Source: Microvirga rosea (lineage in GTDB: Bacteria > Pseudomonadota > Alphaproteobacteria > Rhizobiales > Beijerinckiaceae). Taken from it: a DNA stretch of 64,000 bases. This document shows positions 17,171 to 25,742 of this stretch, piece by piece. The DNA lies in the NCBI RefSeq assembly GCF_020595095.1, contig NZ_JAJDOP010000002.1:620001-684000 (forward strand), read 5' to 3'. Position 1 is the first letter of the stretch; each line of letters opens with the position of its first letter. Both the position numbers and the translations under genes were made by a program. The notes under the pieces are model-generated. The model worked only from the letters and a program-made list of their open reading frames with translations, was not told where the DNA came from and did not search any database.

Positions 17171-18229
17171 ATGATCGAGAAACTCAACATCGTTCCGTTC
17201 GTCAGCGTCGATCATATGATGAAGCTCGTGCTGACCATCGGCGTGGAGCGATTCCTGGTGGAGCTGGCGGACGAGATCGAGGCTGATTTCCGCCGCTGGG
17301 AGATGTTCGACAAAACGCCGCGCGTCGCCTCGCACAGCAGAGAGGGCGTCATCGAGCTCATGCCGACCAGCGACGGTGAAGTCTATGGCTTCAAATATGT
17401 GAACGGTCATCCCAAGAACACCCGTGAAGGCCGCCAAACCGTCACGGCCTTCGGAGTGCTGGCGGATGTGGGCACGGGCTATCCCGTGCTTCTTACCGAA
17501 ATGACGATCCTGACGGCGCTGCGCACGGCTGCCACATCGGCACTGGCGGCCAAGTTTCTCGCCCCGAAGAATGCTCGCACGATGGCGATCATCGGCAACG
17601 GAGCCCAGGCGGAATTTCAGGCCCTCGCCTTCAAGGCGATGCTCGGGATCGACCGGCTTCGTCTCTACGACATCGACCGGGCGGCAAGCGCAAAATGTGT
17701 CCGCAACCTTGCGGGCATGGGTCTCGATCTTGCCGTCTGCACCTCGATCGAGGAAGCGATGGAAGGCGCGGAAATCGTCACGACCGTGACGGCCGACAAG
17801 CAGAACGCCACCATATTGACCGATAACATGGTTGGATCCGGCATTCACATCAACGCCGTCGGAGGGGACTGCCCCGGCAAGACCGAACTCCATCCGGACA
17901 TCCTGCGGCGCTCGGACATTTTCGTCGAGTATCCGCCCCAGACCCGGATCGAAGGGGAGATCCAGCAGCTTTTGCCCGATCATCCGGTGACGGAACTCTG
18001 GCAGGTGATCGCCGAAAAGGCGACGGGCCGCCGAGATGCCCGCCAGATCACCCTGTTCGATTCCGTAGGCTTCGCCATCGAAGATTTCTCGGCCCTGCGT
18101 TACGTGAAACGACAGATCGCCCGCACAGGCCTTTACGAGGAGCTGGATCTCCTGGCCGACCCGGACGAGCCGCGCGATCTCTTCGGCATGTTACTGCGGG
18201 CTCAGGCAGCAACCCCGACGGCCGCATGA
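17171..18229 (+). CDS. ocd: ornithine cyclodeaminase
   Basis: The 352-aa protein belongs to the OCD/mu-crystallin family. The N-terminal dimerisation/substrate domain includes HSREGVIELMPTSDGEVYGF, and the NAD-binding Rossmann motif is IIGNGAQAEFQALAF at about residue 139. The C-terminal DSVGFAIEDFSALRYV segment is typical of true OCDs. The enzyme converts ornithine to proline and ammonia with catalytic NAD+. It is cotranscribed with arginase (3-bp gap), giving arginine to ornithine to proline, and is followed by a terminator-like hairpin. Confidence 0.93.
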   Translation: MIEKLNIVPFVSVDHMMKLVLTIGVERFLVELADEIEADFRRWEMFDKTPRVASHSREGVIELMPTSDGEVYGFKYVNGHPKNTREGRQTVTAFGVLADVGTGYPVLLTEMTILTALRTAATSALAAKFLAPKNARTMAIIGNGAQAEFQALAFKAMLGIDRLRLYDIDRAASAKCVRNLAGMGLDLAVCTSIEEAMEGAEIVTTVTADKQNATILTDNMVGSGIHINAVGGDCPGKTELHPDILRRSDIFVEYPPQTRIEGEIQQLLPDHPVTELWQVIAEKATGRRDARQITLFDSVGFAIEDFSALRYVKRQIARTGLYEELDLLADPDEPRDLFGMLLRAQAATPTAA

Positions 18230-18238
18230 CCGAGGCCG

Positions 18239-18269
18239 CCGTTGGGCCCGAAAGATGCGGGTCCAACGG
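18239..18269. terminator. 12-bp hairpin between ocd and the RTX protease gene
   Basis: CCGTTGGGCCCG (18239-18250) pairs with CGGGTCCAACGG (18258-18269), with one G-T pair and a 7-nt loop, 9 nt after the ocd stop and before the convergent protease gene. It is probably a bidirectional terminator. Confidence 0.6.
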
Positions 18270-18314
18270 ATGCTTGCGATCGAACGCCGCTCTCCGGCAG
18301 CGAAGTCTCAAGGC

Positions 18315-19724
18315 CTATAAGATCAGGAAATCCGCAGCCGTCATCTTGAGACCTTTCGAGACCTGAACAAACTGCACCGGAGCCACGCGTCCGGTGCCGT
18401 CCGCGTCATAGAAAATGAGACCCGTCGATGCATCATAGACGATACGGTCCGACGCATCGTGCGCTTTCGCGCCGATCCAGAACTTGGACGGGTCGAGGAA
18501 GCCTGGCGTGCCGACCGATGCAAAGATCGCATCGTCCAGCAGAACCGTGTCGTCCATGACGCTGAAATCGGTGATGTTGTCGAGGTTTGTCGTTCGATTG
18601 GGAATTTGACCGAACAGAAAGGCGTCCTTTCCCGGTCCGCCCGTCAGGATGTCGTTGCCGAGTCCTCCATTCAGCGTGTCGTCGTTTTCAAGGCCATTGA
18701 GTCGGTCGTTGCCGGAACCGCCTTTCAAAACGTTGGCGGCAGCATTTCCGGTGATCGTATCGTTCCCTGCTCCGCCGTTGGCATTCTCGATCAACGAGCG
18801 AGAGTCGTTATTGTAGAGGAGCGCGTTGGCGATGTTTCCCTGGGCCTTGTGACCGCTTCCGAGCTGCGCCAGCTGCGCTTGCGATAGAGTCGACCATGCG
18901 CCGGGCCTCAGATCGAGGGCGAGATTCGTCGCATAGTTCGACAGATCGTAAGTGTCGATTCCGCCACCATCCCAGATCGTCTCGAACACCCGGTTGGCAC
19001 CCGGTGTGCCCTGCCCCTCCCCGTCGATGAAGGTTTGGCCGGAGAACGGATCGAACTGGTAAGTCGTGTTTCCGGCATGCGAATTGAAATTCGCGCCGTA
19101 CATGCGCTGCAGAGCCGCGATATCGTTCATCATCAGGGATTGGGCGAAACCCCAGGTCTCGTTCTCAACGTACTGACCTGCAGCGCCGACATAAGACCGA
19201 TAGGTCATGACGGAATATTCCATCGAGTCATGCGCGTAAGGGAGGGCTCCATACTCCTCCGTTTCATTCCCGTGCTTGAGGCCGAGGGCGTGCCCAAGCT
19301 CATGAAGCAGAGTGTAATAACCGTAGTTTCCCAATCGGGGAGCATCGTACCAGCCGTTCGCCGTACCGAGCCAAGTGTCTCCAGCCTCGGAGAACTCCGA
19401 CGGCGTGTAGGTCCAGGCTGACGATGGCATGTCCGACATGGCGACGCGCAAGGTCGCATGTGTCGTTGCGCTCTCCTGGATGGGGCTGAAGGTGAGGTTT
19501 GTCACTTCCACGATGGATCCCAACACTGCGGCCGTCGCGGCCATTTGCTGAGTGCTTAGGGCCCTGAACCCATCCTGCGGCTCGCCCAGACCGTAAGCCG
19601 GGCCAAAGAAGGATGCGTTGGTGGGAAAGCTGTAAGTGAGGTTTTGTGTATTCCACATCCGCCCGGAAAAGAGGGCGTCGATATCCTGATAGCCGGTACG
19701 CCCGACTGAAACCGTTCCCGTCAT
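18315..19724 (-). CDS. secreted RTX metalloprotease, M10B serralysin type
   Basis: The 469-aa protein has a strong Shine-Dalgarno sequence (GAGGAG). The zinc motif HELGHALGLKH gives His141, His145 and His151 with catalytic Glu142, and the Met-turn is YSVMTYRSY near residue 170. After the catalytic domain (to about 230) come a Peptidase_M10_C region and RTX nonapeptides (GNDTITGNAAANVLKGGSGN). It ends with a roughly 100-residue module from DAFLFG to DFLIL. There is no N-terminal signal peptide, consistent with type I secretion. The C-terminal module is homologous to those of the proteins at 41.0 and 61.8 kb. No inhibitor or type I exporter gene is adjacent. Confidence 0.92.
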   Translation of the reverse strand: MTGTVSVGRTGYQDIDALFSGRMWNTQNLTYSFPTNASFFGPAYGLGEPQDGFRALSTQQMAATAAVLGSIVEVTNLTFSPIQESATTHATLRVAMSDMPSSAWTYTPSEFSEAGDTWLGTANGWYDAPRLGNYGYYTLLHELGHALGLKHGNETEEYGALPYAHDSMEYSVMTYRSYVGAAGQYVENETWGFAQSLMMNDIAALQRMYGANFNSHAGNTTYQFDPFSGQTFIDGEGQGTPGANRVFETIWDGGGIDTYDLSNYATNLALDLRPGAWSTLSQAQLAQLGSGHKAQGNIANALLYNNDSRSLIENANGGAGNDTITGNAAANVLKGGSGNDRLNGLENDDTLNGGLGNDILTGGPGKDAFLFGQIPNRTTNLDNITDFSVMDDTVLLDDAIFASVGTPGFLDPSKFWIGAKAHDASDRIVYDASTGLIFYDADGTGRVAPVQFVQVSKGLKMTAADFLIL

Positions 19725-20012
19725 TATTGCTCCTCAGCAAATCTTGGACGAAAAGGCTACGAAAGATTGCAGGGCGAGCGATAACTCTTAAGGGGTAGCA
19801 ACTGCGCTAAATCACTGCACCCACTTGAGAATTTCGACCCAAGTCGAGTCTGGGCGGAGAGTCGGCGGACCATAGGCACAGGAGACAGGCAACAAGTCCT
19901 GCACTGTTCCCTTTTTCCTGCCGGCGGTTATTTTCAGACTAGGCGGAAGGTCCTTGCCGTTGATGTCCGAAAACCGCGAGCATCCCCTCCTCCGTGATGG
20001 CAAGATGGACTC

Positions 20013-21500
20013 ATGACATATCTCGATCCTCAAGCTTCCTACAGGGCGCTTCAATCACGGGACCGCCGGTTCGACGGTCGCCTGTTCGTAGGCGTGACAT
20101 CGACAGGAATTTACTGCCGTCCGATCTGCCCGGCCACGACCGCCAAATTCGAGAACTGCCGCTTCTATAGCTCCGCCGCAGCCGCGCAGGAGGAAGGTTT
20201 CCGCCCCTGCCTGCGCTGCCGTCCTGAGACCGCACCGGATCTCGGCTCCTGGCGCGGCACGTCCAACACGGTATCCCGAGGCTTGGCTCTGATCGCGGAA
20301 GGAGCCCTCGATGGAGAGGACGCGAGTGTCGAGGCCCTGGCGGACCGCCTCGGGGTTGGCGAGCGCCAATTGCGGCGCCTTTTCCAGGAACATCTCGGAG
20401 TCTCTCCCATCGCCGTGGCGCAAACCCGCCGGATCCTCTTCGCCAAGCAGCTGATTCACGACACGCGCCTGCCTATGTCAGAAGTCGCAATGGCGGCGGG
20501 TTTCGGCAGCGTCCGCCGTTTCAACGAGACCTTTCAGAAACTCTACCGCCGCCCGCCGAGCGCCATTCGCAAACGCAGTGCTAGCGCTCTGCCGGAAGGC
20601 TCGTCCGCAACTACGGGGGTAGCCGTTCGGCTGCGGTATCGCGCCCCTTATGATTGGGACGCCATGATGTCCTTCCTGAAAGCTCGGGCCATTGACGGCA
20701 TGGAGCAGGTGGAAGGGAACGTGTACCGGCGGACGGTTCTGCAGGATGGACAAGCCGGGACGGTTGTCATTTCGCACCTTCCCGAGAATGAAAGCCTCGA
20801 AGCACTTATCCATTTTCCCGAAGTTCGGGCTCTCCCTTCGATCGTGGCACGCGTTCGGCGCGTCTTCGATCTGGGCGCTGACATCATGACGGTTTCCAAC
20901 CATCTGGCTCAGGATCCGCAGCTTGCCCGCTTGATCGAGACACGGCCGGGTCTTCGCGTGCCGGGGGGATGGGACGGGTTCGAGGTCGCCATGCGGGCGA
21001 TTCTGGGCCAGCAGGTTTCGGTGGAAGCGGGACGCCAGCTCGGGAGCAAGCTTGTCCGGATCTGCGGCACAACCGTGTCGGATTTCCGCCCCGGTGAACC
21101 GTCTCTCGCGCTCGCCTTCCCGACCGCCGCACAGGTCCTCGACGCGGATCTGAGTTCCCTCGGCATGCCGCTCGCCCGCAAGGCCGCCCTAAAGGCTGTG
21201 GCCGAGGCTGCCCTTGCAGACCCCCTTCTGTTCCAGCCGCGAGCAACCGTGGAGGAAACGGTGGCGAGGCTCAGCGCCATTCGCGGGATCGGCGAGTGGA
21301 CGGCTCACTATATCGCCCTGCGCGCCGCACGTGAGCCCGACGCCTTTCCGGCGAGCGACATAGGGTTGCTCCGTGGAGCGGCTGGGAACAGCGGCGCCCG
21401 GCCCTCTCCGGTCGAGTTGCAGAAACGCGCCGAAGCCTGGCGTCCCTGGCGAGCCTACGCCGCCCAGCTTCTCTGGGCCGCCGACAGTCACAGCGTCTGA
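20013..21500 (+). CDS. Ada-like/AlkA fusion: methyl-accepting regulator with DNA-3-methyladenine glycosylase
   Basis: The 495-aa protein joins three modules: an Ada metal-binding/methylphosphotriester domain (1-75) with Cys35, Cys39, Cys66 and Cys69 (YCRPIC and CLRC); an AraC-type HTH (about 85-190, MAAGFGSVRRFNETF); and an AlkA N-terminal plus HhH-GPD glycosylase domain (about 205-495). The HhH is LSAIRGIGEWTAHYIALRAA and the catalytic Asp is Asp449 in FPASDIGL. It senses and repairs alkylated DNA. The fusion is a known actinobacterial and proteobacterial form; no ogt or alkB gene is adjacent. It is divergent from the protease gene across a 288-bp gap. Confidence 0.92.
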   Translation: MTYLDPQASYRALQSRDRRFDGRLFVGVTSTGIYCRPICPATTAKFENCRFYSSAAAAQEEGFRPCLRCRPETAPDLGSWRGTSNTVSRGLALIAEGALDGEDASVEALADRLGVGERQLRRLFQEHLGVSPIAVAQTRRILFAKQLIHDTRLPMSEVAMAAGFGSVRRFNETFQKLYRRPPSAIRKRSASALPEGSSATTGVAVRLRYRAPYDWDAMMSFLKARAIDGMEQVEGNVYRRTVLQDGQAGTVVISHLPENESLEALIHFPEVRALPSIVARVRRVFDLGADIMTVSNHLAQDPQLARLIETRPGLRVPGGWDGFEVAMRAILGQQVSVEAGRQLGSKLVRICGTTVSDFRPGEPSLALAFPTAAQVLDADLSSLGMPLARKAALKAVAEAALADPLLFQPRATVEETVARLSAIRGIGEWTAHYIALRAAREPDAFPASDIGLLRGAAGNSGARPSPVELQKRAEAWRPWRAYAAQLLWAADSHSV

Positions 21501-21597
21501 CCGTTCTTCACTCGAAACTTGGCACAGGCGCATCTTCCGTCTTTTCTTGCGCGAAGCTTTGAAAGATCCTCCCGTCCCATCTGACTTGGAGTTCCCC

Positions 21598-22413
21598 ATG
21601 ACCATTCGACCCGATGCAGCCGCCTTGTTCCAGAAACTTCATAAGGGACCGGGGCTTCTGATCCTTGCCAATGCGTGGGACGCGGGTACGGCGCGTCTCA
21701 TGGAAAGCCTTGGGAGCAAGGCCATTGCCACCACAAGTGCCGGTGTCGCCTGGGCCAACGGTTTCGCCGACGGCGACACGCTCCCCATCGACAGGCTCAT
21801 CGCGACCGTCTCGGCCATTGCGAAAGTCGTGAGCGTTCCGGTCAGCACCGATATCGAAGGCGGCTATTCCGACGATCCGGCGAGAGTCGGCGAAGTCGTG
21901 TCCCGCATTGTCGAAGCAGGCGCGGTCGGTATCAATATCGAGGATGGAGCATCATCTCCCGACCTGCTCTGCGCCAAAATCGAGAAGGCGCGGCAAAGCG
22001 CCGAGAAACTTGGTGTCGATCTGTTCATCAATGCGAGGACCGACGTCTACTTGCGCGCTCTTGCGCCGCAGGACAAGCGCGTTGACGAGGTTCTGGCACG
22101 TGCCGCGCGCTATGAGGCGGCAGGCGCGAGCGGCATATTCGTCCCTGGCGCAACAGCGGCGGAGGACATCGAGAATCTTGCGGCAGGCACCAAACTGCCC
22201 CTCAATGTAATGGCGCGGCCTGGACTTCCGGACGCTGCCCGGCTCACAGCGCTCGGCGCAAGGCGGCTCAGCGCCGGATCCGCTTTATCGGAGGCTTTGC
22301 TGGGCCAATTGGCTTCTCTTGCCGGCAATTTTCTTGAGACGGGAAATTCCGATGCGATCTGCGTGGCATCGAAATCGTATCGCGAGCTCAATCAGCTGAT
22401 GGGAAACCGTTGA
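21598..22413 (+). CDS. isocitrate lyase/PEP mutase family protein
   Basis: The 271-aa protein is a PEP mutase-like TIM barrel. Typical segments are ILANAWDAGTARLMESLGSK, the substrate/metal region VPVSTDIEGGYSDD, INIEDGASSPDLLC and FINARTDVYL. The KKCGH signature of true isocitrate lyase is absent, so it is in the broad PEPM/oxaloacetate-hydrolase-like group acting on C-C or P-C bonds of small oxoacids. The start at 21598 is selected over an upstream open frame because the family begins there. It lies 97 bp after the Ada-AlkA gene, so cotranscription is possible. Confidence 0.83.
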   Translation: MTIRPDAAALFQKLHKGPGLLILANAWDAGTARLMESLGSKAIATTSAGVAWANGFADGDTLPIDRLIATVSAIAKVVSVPVSTDIEGGYSDDPARVGEVVSRIVEAGAVGINIEDGASSPDLLCAKIEKARQSAEKLGVDLFINARTDVYLRALAPQDKRVDEVLARAARYEAAGASGIFVPGATAAEDIENLAAGTKLPLNVMARPGLPDAARLTALGARRLSAGSALSEALLGQLASLAGNFLETGNSDAICVASKSYRELNQLMGNR

Positions 22414-22576
22414 GGAGGATGGCGTCCTCGGGCGTATCCTTCAAAGTTTTAGGGTCGGCGTGAAGGAGATCCGAGGAACTGAGGGCCTCCAGCTGCATTC
22501 ACTGTTGGTTCAGTACGGTCTGAGTAGCGTCTCTTGATGCGACTCCGACATTCGGAGCCAACCTGTGGAGGGTTCT

Positions 22577-22888
22577 ATGTTGAACCGCGTTGCCTTGGCG
22601 TCCCTTGCGCTTGCAGGCGCTTTGCTTGCGGGAGGCCCTGCGGGCGCCCAACCTTATGGATACCCGGACGACGATGGCTACTACGCTCCCGGCCCTCGCT
22701 ACGCACCGCCACGCTACCGCGACATGGACGATTATCCTCCGCCGCGGCGGGCAAGGGGCCGTGGCCCCTGGGACTGCAATCCGAGCCGATGCATCAACGA
22801 GGCAACGGGAGAGTTATGGGAATCCACCTGCAACTATCGCGGCTGCTCCCCTCTGCGGCCGGCGCAGCGGCGGGGTTATGGCTGGTAG
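22577..22888 (+). CDS. small exported protein, Tyr/Pro/Arg-rich
   Basis: The 103-aa product from the ATG at 22577 (GGAGGG upstream) has a clear signal peptide ending near GGPAGAQ. The mature part is rich in Tyr, Pro and Gly (PYGYPDDDGYYAPGPRYAPP) and ends with four Cys in a compact WDCNPSRCINEATGELWEST plus CNYRGC segment, probably two periplasmic disulfides. The family is unknown. Confidence 0.65.
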   Translation: MLNRVALASLALAGALLAGGPAGAQPYGYPDDDGYYAPGPRYAPPRYRDMDDYPPPRRARGRGPWDCNPSRCINEATGELWESTCNYRGCSPLRPAQRRGYGW

Positions 22889-22900
22889 GATCCGGTCGCG

Positions 22901-23404
22901 TCAGCCATGACGCGGCGCAAGCTTGCCGAAGCGCTTGATCAGCCTGTCGCGCCGTAGGCGCGAGAGGCGATCCAGCCAGAATATTCCGTCAAGCTGGTCA
23001 ATCTCATGCTGGAGGCAGACGGCCAGAAAGCCCTCTGCCTCTTCTTCGTGTGAAGCACCCGCGAGATCCTGAAAAGCAACTTTGACGCGCGCGGAACGCT
23101 CGACTTCATCCGTGACGCCCGGCATCGATACGCTGCCCTCGACATGCCTGACGGTATGTTCCGACCGCCATGTCATGTGAGGGTTGACATAGATTCGGAC
23201 GCGTTTGTCCAGTTCGATGACAGTGACGCGAGTCAGGCGGCCGATATGCGGGCCTGTGATCCCGACGCCGGGCGCGGCGTGCATCGTATCGGTCAGATCC
23301 TCGGCCAATTGCCTGAGGTTATCGTCAAAGGCCGTCACCGGTTCCGTCGGGAGGCGTAGACGAGGATCAGGAAAATAGACGAGCGGCCGCACAGCCAAGG
23401 GCAT
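22901..23404 (-). CDS. peptide deformylase-like protein with altered metal site
   Basis: The 167-aa protein has peptide deformylase length and order, but all three hallmark motifs deviate. GVGITGPHIG replaces GxGxAAxQxG (Gln to His53). EGSVSMPG replaces EGCLS, so the metal-binding Cys is Ser91. HEIDQ (133-137) replaces HExDH, so the second His ligand is Gln137. One of three metal ligands and the catalytic Glu134 remain. It is unlikely to be an iron deformylase; a housekeeping def gene must exist elsewhere. Such PDF-like paralogues occur in Rhizobiales, with unknown role. Confidence 0.8.
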   Translation of the reverse strand: MPLAVRPLVYFPDPRLRLPTEPVTAFDDNLRQLAEDLTDTMHAAPGVGITGPHIGRLTRVTVIELDKRVRIYVNPHMTWRSEHTVRHVEGSVSMPGVTDEVERSARVKVAFQDLAGASHEEEAEGFLAVCLQHEIDQLDGIFWLDRLSRLRRDRLIKRFGKLAPRHG

Positions 23405-23497
23405 TCTCCAAGCCTTCAGAAGATCTTCCTCATTGACGATATTCGGTCACGGAGCAAGGGGAGAGGATATCCAGACTTGATGCGGTTTGCCTGAATA

Positions 23498-24799
23498 TCA
23501 GAGGCGTTGCAAACGCAGATGAACCTCGCGCGCGGCCCGCTCGCCTTCGAGGGAAGCGCCTCCGACAGTCATGGCGCCACCACCGGCACTCGCTTCTCCG
23601 GCAAACCAAACTTGCTCACCGAGAGGCGCTCGCAGGTTCTGCCGGGCCGCCAGATGGCCCGGGGTGACGATGGAATATGAGCCGAGAGCATAAGGATCGC
23701 TCCACCACGCAGCCAACCGCCCGCCGCGAACGGTCTCGCGAATACGGTTGCCGACCATGGTCGCCAAACGTTCGATTGCATATTCCGTCGCAGCACGTTC
23801 GCCATCTCGGCAGATGTCCCGGGCATGGTCGCCGCCGAGATAGGCCAGCACGATTTCCTGGCCGTCCGGCCAAAATTCGAAACTGGTTGTCTCGTTGCGT
23901 GAATCGATATCCGCCAGGTCCGAAGCCTCCACCGCGCCAAAACGTGACCTGTCAACGCGAAGAGCAATCTTGGTCAAGGCACCCATGTGGAGTCCGCCGA
24001 GAGCGCGAAGCGTGTCTGCCGGAAGGCTTGGCGAAAAGCGCAAGCTCTCGGCCTGCAGCACGCCGACCGAAACGGTCACGATCGCCGTTCGGGCCGTGAC
24101 GACTCCAGACGGCGTTTCCGCCTCGACACGCCCCTCTCCCCACCGCAGGTGCTTGACGGGCATATTGAGGCGAACCGGAACATCGGCGCCATAGCGCGCA
24201 ACCAGCATTCCGTATCCGCCGGCGGGAATGAGATCATCCCCGCTCCACAGCTGGTCGTAATCCTGAACCGAGACGCGCCCGGGCTCCTCCCCAAGAGCGA
24301 GCAAGGTGATGCCGCCGGCGGCATCGGCAAGGTCCTGTGCCTTGCCTTGAACGGCATCGGCAAACGAGCCGTCGATGGAGCCCGTGGCTTCGAGCAACGT
24401 CTCGAGATCCCGATAGGCGGCACGGCGGCGGCGGCGTTCGGTTTCGGGCAAGGGCGTGCCGTTGCGGAATATACGAAAGCCACCATCCCCCTCCTCATGG
24501 AGCGGAACGGCGAGTTCCTGTGCGATCTCTCGCCAGGGATTTCGCTCGGCCCAATGAATGTAATGGGCGCCGGCATCGAAAGATGCCCCGAGGCTCTGGT
24601 CCGTATGCGCCCGGCCGCCGATACGGGAGCGAGCTTCGAGAACCTCCACGGTTCTTCCCGCTTGGCGCAGAACCTTGGCAGCCGTGAGCCCTGCGGCGCC
24701 AGCCCCGATGATGACAACGTCCAGATCGGCCGCGACGGCCCTTCGAATGAAGGGGAGTGCGACAGTGCCTGCGAGAATGCCTCGTCGGGTGATCTGCAT
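23498..24799 (-). CDS. flavin monoamine oxidase family protein, possibly Tat-exported
   Basis: The 433-aa protein begins MQITRRGILAGTVALPFIRR, a twin-arginine-like leader, followed by the FAD Rossmann motif DVVIIGAGAAGLTAAKVL and EARSRIGGRA. The C-terminal FAD-contact segment is EQVWFAGEASAGGGAMTVGG, typical of MAO/polyamine oxidases. It would oxidise an amine to an aldehyde with H2O2 release, in the periplasm if Tat-exported. The leader is short of a classic RRxFLK and export is inferred. It is convergent with nothing and lies between the PDF-like gene and DUF3297, all leftward. Confidence 0.87.
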   Translation of the reverse strand: MQITRRGILAGTVALPFIRRAVAADLDVVIIGAGAAGLTAAKVLRQAGRTVEVLEARSRIGGRAHTDQSLGASFDAGAHYIHWAERNPWREIAQELAVPLHEEGDGGFRIFRNGTPLPETERRRRRAAYRDLETLLEATGSIDGSFADAVQGKAQDLADAAGGITLLALGEEPGRVSVQDYDQLWSGDDLIPAGGYGMLVARYGADVPVRLNMPVKHLRWGEGRVEAETPSGVVTARTAIVTVSVGVLQAESLRFSPSLPADTLRALGGLHMGALTKIALRVDRSRFGAVEASDLADIDSRNETTSFEFWPDGQEIVLAYLGGDHARDICRDGERAATEYAIERLATMVGNRIRETVRGGRLAAWWSDPYALGSYSIVTPGHLAARQNLRAPLGEQVWFAGEASAGGGAMTVGGASLEGERAAREVHLRLQRL

Positions 24800-24886
24800 G
24801 AAGTCGCGCTTTCGACCCGGAAAGAAACGTAAGGGTACCTGTAGGGCCTTTTCCAGACTACGCAGGATTGGCGCGAATTTAGGGCG

Positions 24887-25126
24887 TCATACGTCCCGGA
24901 AGTACGGCTCCACCGGCCCTTTCAATTTGATCGTCAAAGGATTGCCGGCCCGGTCCTTCGTATTGCCGACCGAGAGCCGAACCCAGCCTTCGCTGACGCA
25001 ATATTCTTCCACATTGGTCTTTTCAGCGCCCTTGAAGCGGATGCCAACGCCGCGCTCGAGAATGGCGGCGTCGTAATACGGGCTTTTCGGGTCGGTGGAG
25101 AGGCGGTCCGGCGGGGTATCTGTCAT
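24887..25126 (-). CDS. DUF3297 family protein
   Basis: The 79-aa acidic protein matches DUF3297 along its whole length: MTDTPPDRLSTDPKSPYYD, GVGIRFKGAEKTNVEEYCVS and the terminal PLTIKLKGPVEPYF. The start at 25126 is preferred over an upstream ATG because family members begin MTDTPPDRLS. The function of the family is unknown; it is strongly conserved in alphaproteobacteria and is probably cytosolic. Confidence 0.88.
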   Translation of the reverse strand: MTDTPPDRLSTDPKSPYYDAAILERGVGIRFKGAEKTNVEEYCVSEGWVRLSVGNTKDRAGNPLTIKLKGPVEPYFRDV

Positions 25127-25232
25127 GGATGAGACCTTCATTGTCTTGGCAGGAGTGCCCATAGCGGCTCCCGGGGCATTTTCCAACTCTCTGCCGACAT
25201 GGCTCCATCAACCCTTTTTCAGGATTCCGGAG

Positions 25233-25261
25233 TTGCAAGACATGGAGCGGGCATCTATATA
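25233..25261 (+). promoter_or_regulatory. predicted sigma-70 promoter of the MarR-MFS-HlyD operon
   Basis: TTGCAA (25233-25238) and TATATA (25256-25261) are spaced by 17 bp and give a leader of about 30 nt before the MarR start at 25299. The short inverted pair ATAGG (25259-25263) / CCTAT (25281-25285) and the palindrome CGATATCG (25286-25293) lie where an autorepressor would bind. Confidence 0.5.
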
Positions 25262-25298
25262 GGCACCATATCATTAGCAACCTATCGATATCGCTCCT

Positions 25299-25742
25299 AT
25301 GAAATCGTCTCGCGCCGGCACCCGCATGGTGTTGATCGACGAACTGACGAAGGTCAGCCGTAAGCTGCGAACGACTTTCGATGCTCGGGTGAAGGCCAAC
25401 GGTCTCACCATGGCACGAGCCCGGACGCTGCTCCGCCTGCTCCGGAAAGACGGCATGACCCAAACGGAACTGGCGGACGAGCTGGAAATCGAAGGGCCGA
25501 CCCTCGTCCGCCTTCTCGACAATCTGGAAACGCAGGGTCTTATCGAGCGTCGTCCCGTTGCAGGAGATCGGCGCGCCAAACAAATCGCGCTGACAAGCAC
25601 CGGACGGGTGCAGGCGAACCTCGTCAGCCGTCTGGCGGACGACCTGAGGGAGCAGGTGCTGATCGATGTGACGGAAGAGGATCTGCAAGCGGCGATTCAG
25701 GTCTTCCATGCCATGTCGCGCAATATCGAGAATGCCTCATGA
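25299..25742 (+). CDS. MarR family transcriptional regulator
   Basis: The 147-aa protein has the MarR winged-helix core: MTQTELADELEIEGPTLVRL for the recognition helix and the wing RRPVAGDRRAKQIALTSTGR. The C-terminal helices form the dimer interface. It is the first gene of an EmrR-EmrB-EmrA-like unit: its stop overlaps the start of the MFS gene (ATGA). By analogy it represses the operon and is released by an exported compound. The ligand is unknown. Confidence 0.92.
   Translation: MKSSRAGTRMVLIDELTKVSRKLRTTFDARVKANGLTMARARTLLRLLRKDGMTQTELADELEIEGPTLVRLLDNLETQGLIERRPVAGDRRAKQIALTSTGRVQANLVSRLADDLREQVLIDVTEEDLQAAIQVFHAMSRNIENAS

Noticed and set aside
22901..23404. Calling the deformylase-like gene a pseudogene
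   Set aside because: The frame is intact with full family length and no frameshift; only selected active-site residues differ, which argues for a diverged paralogue.
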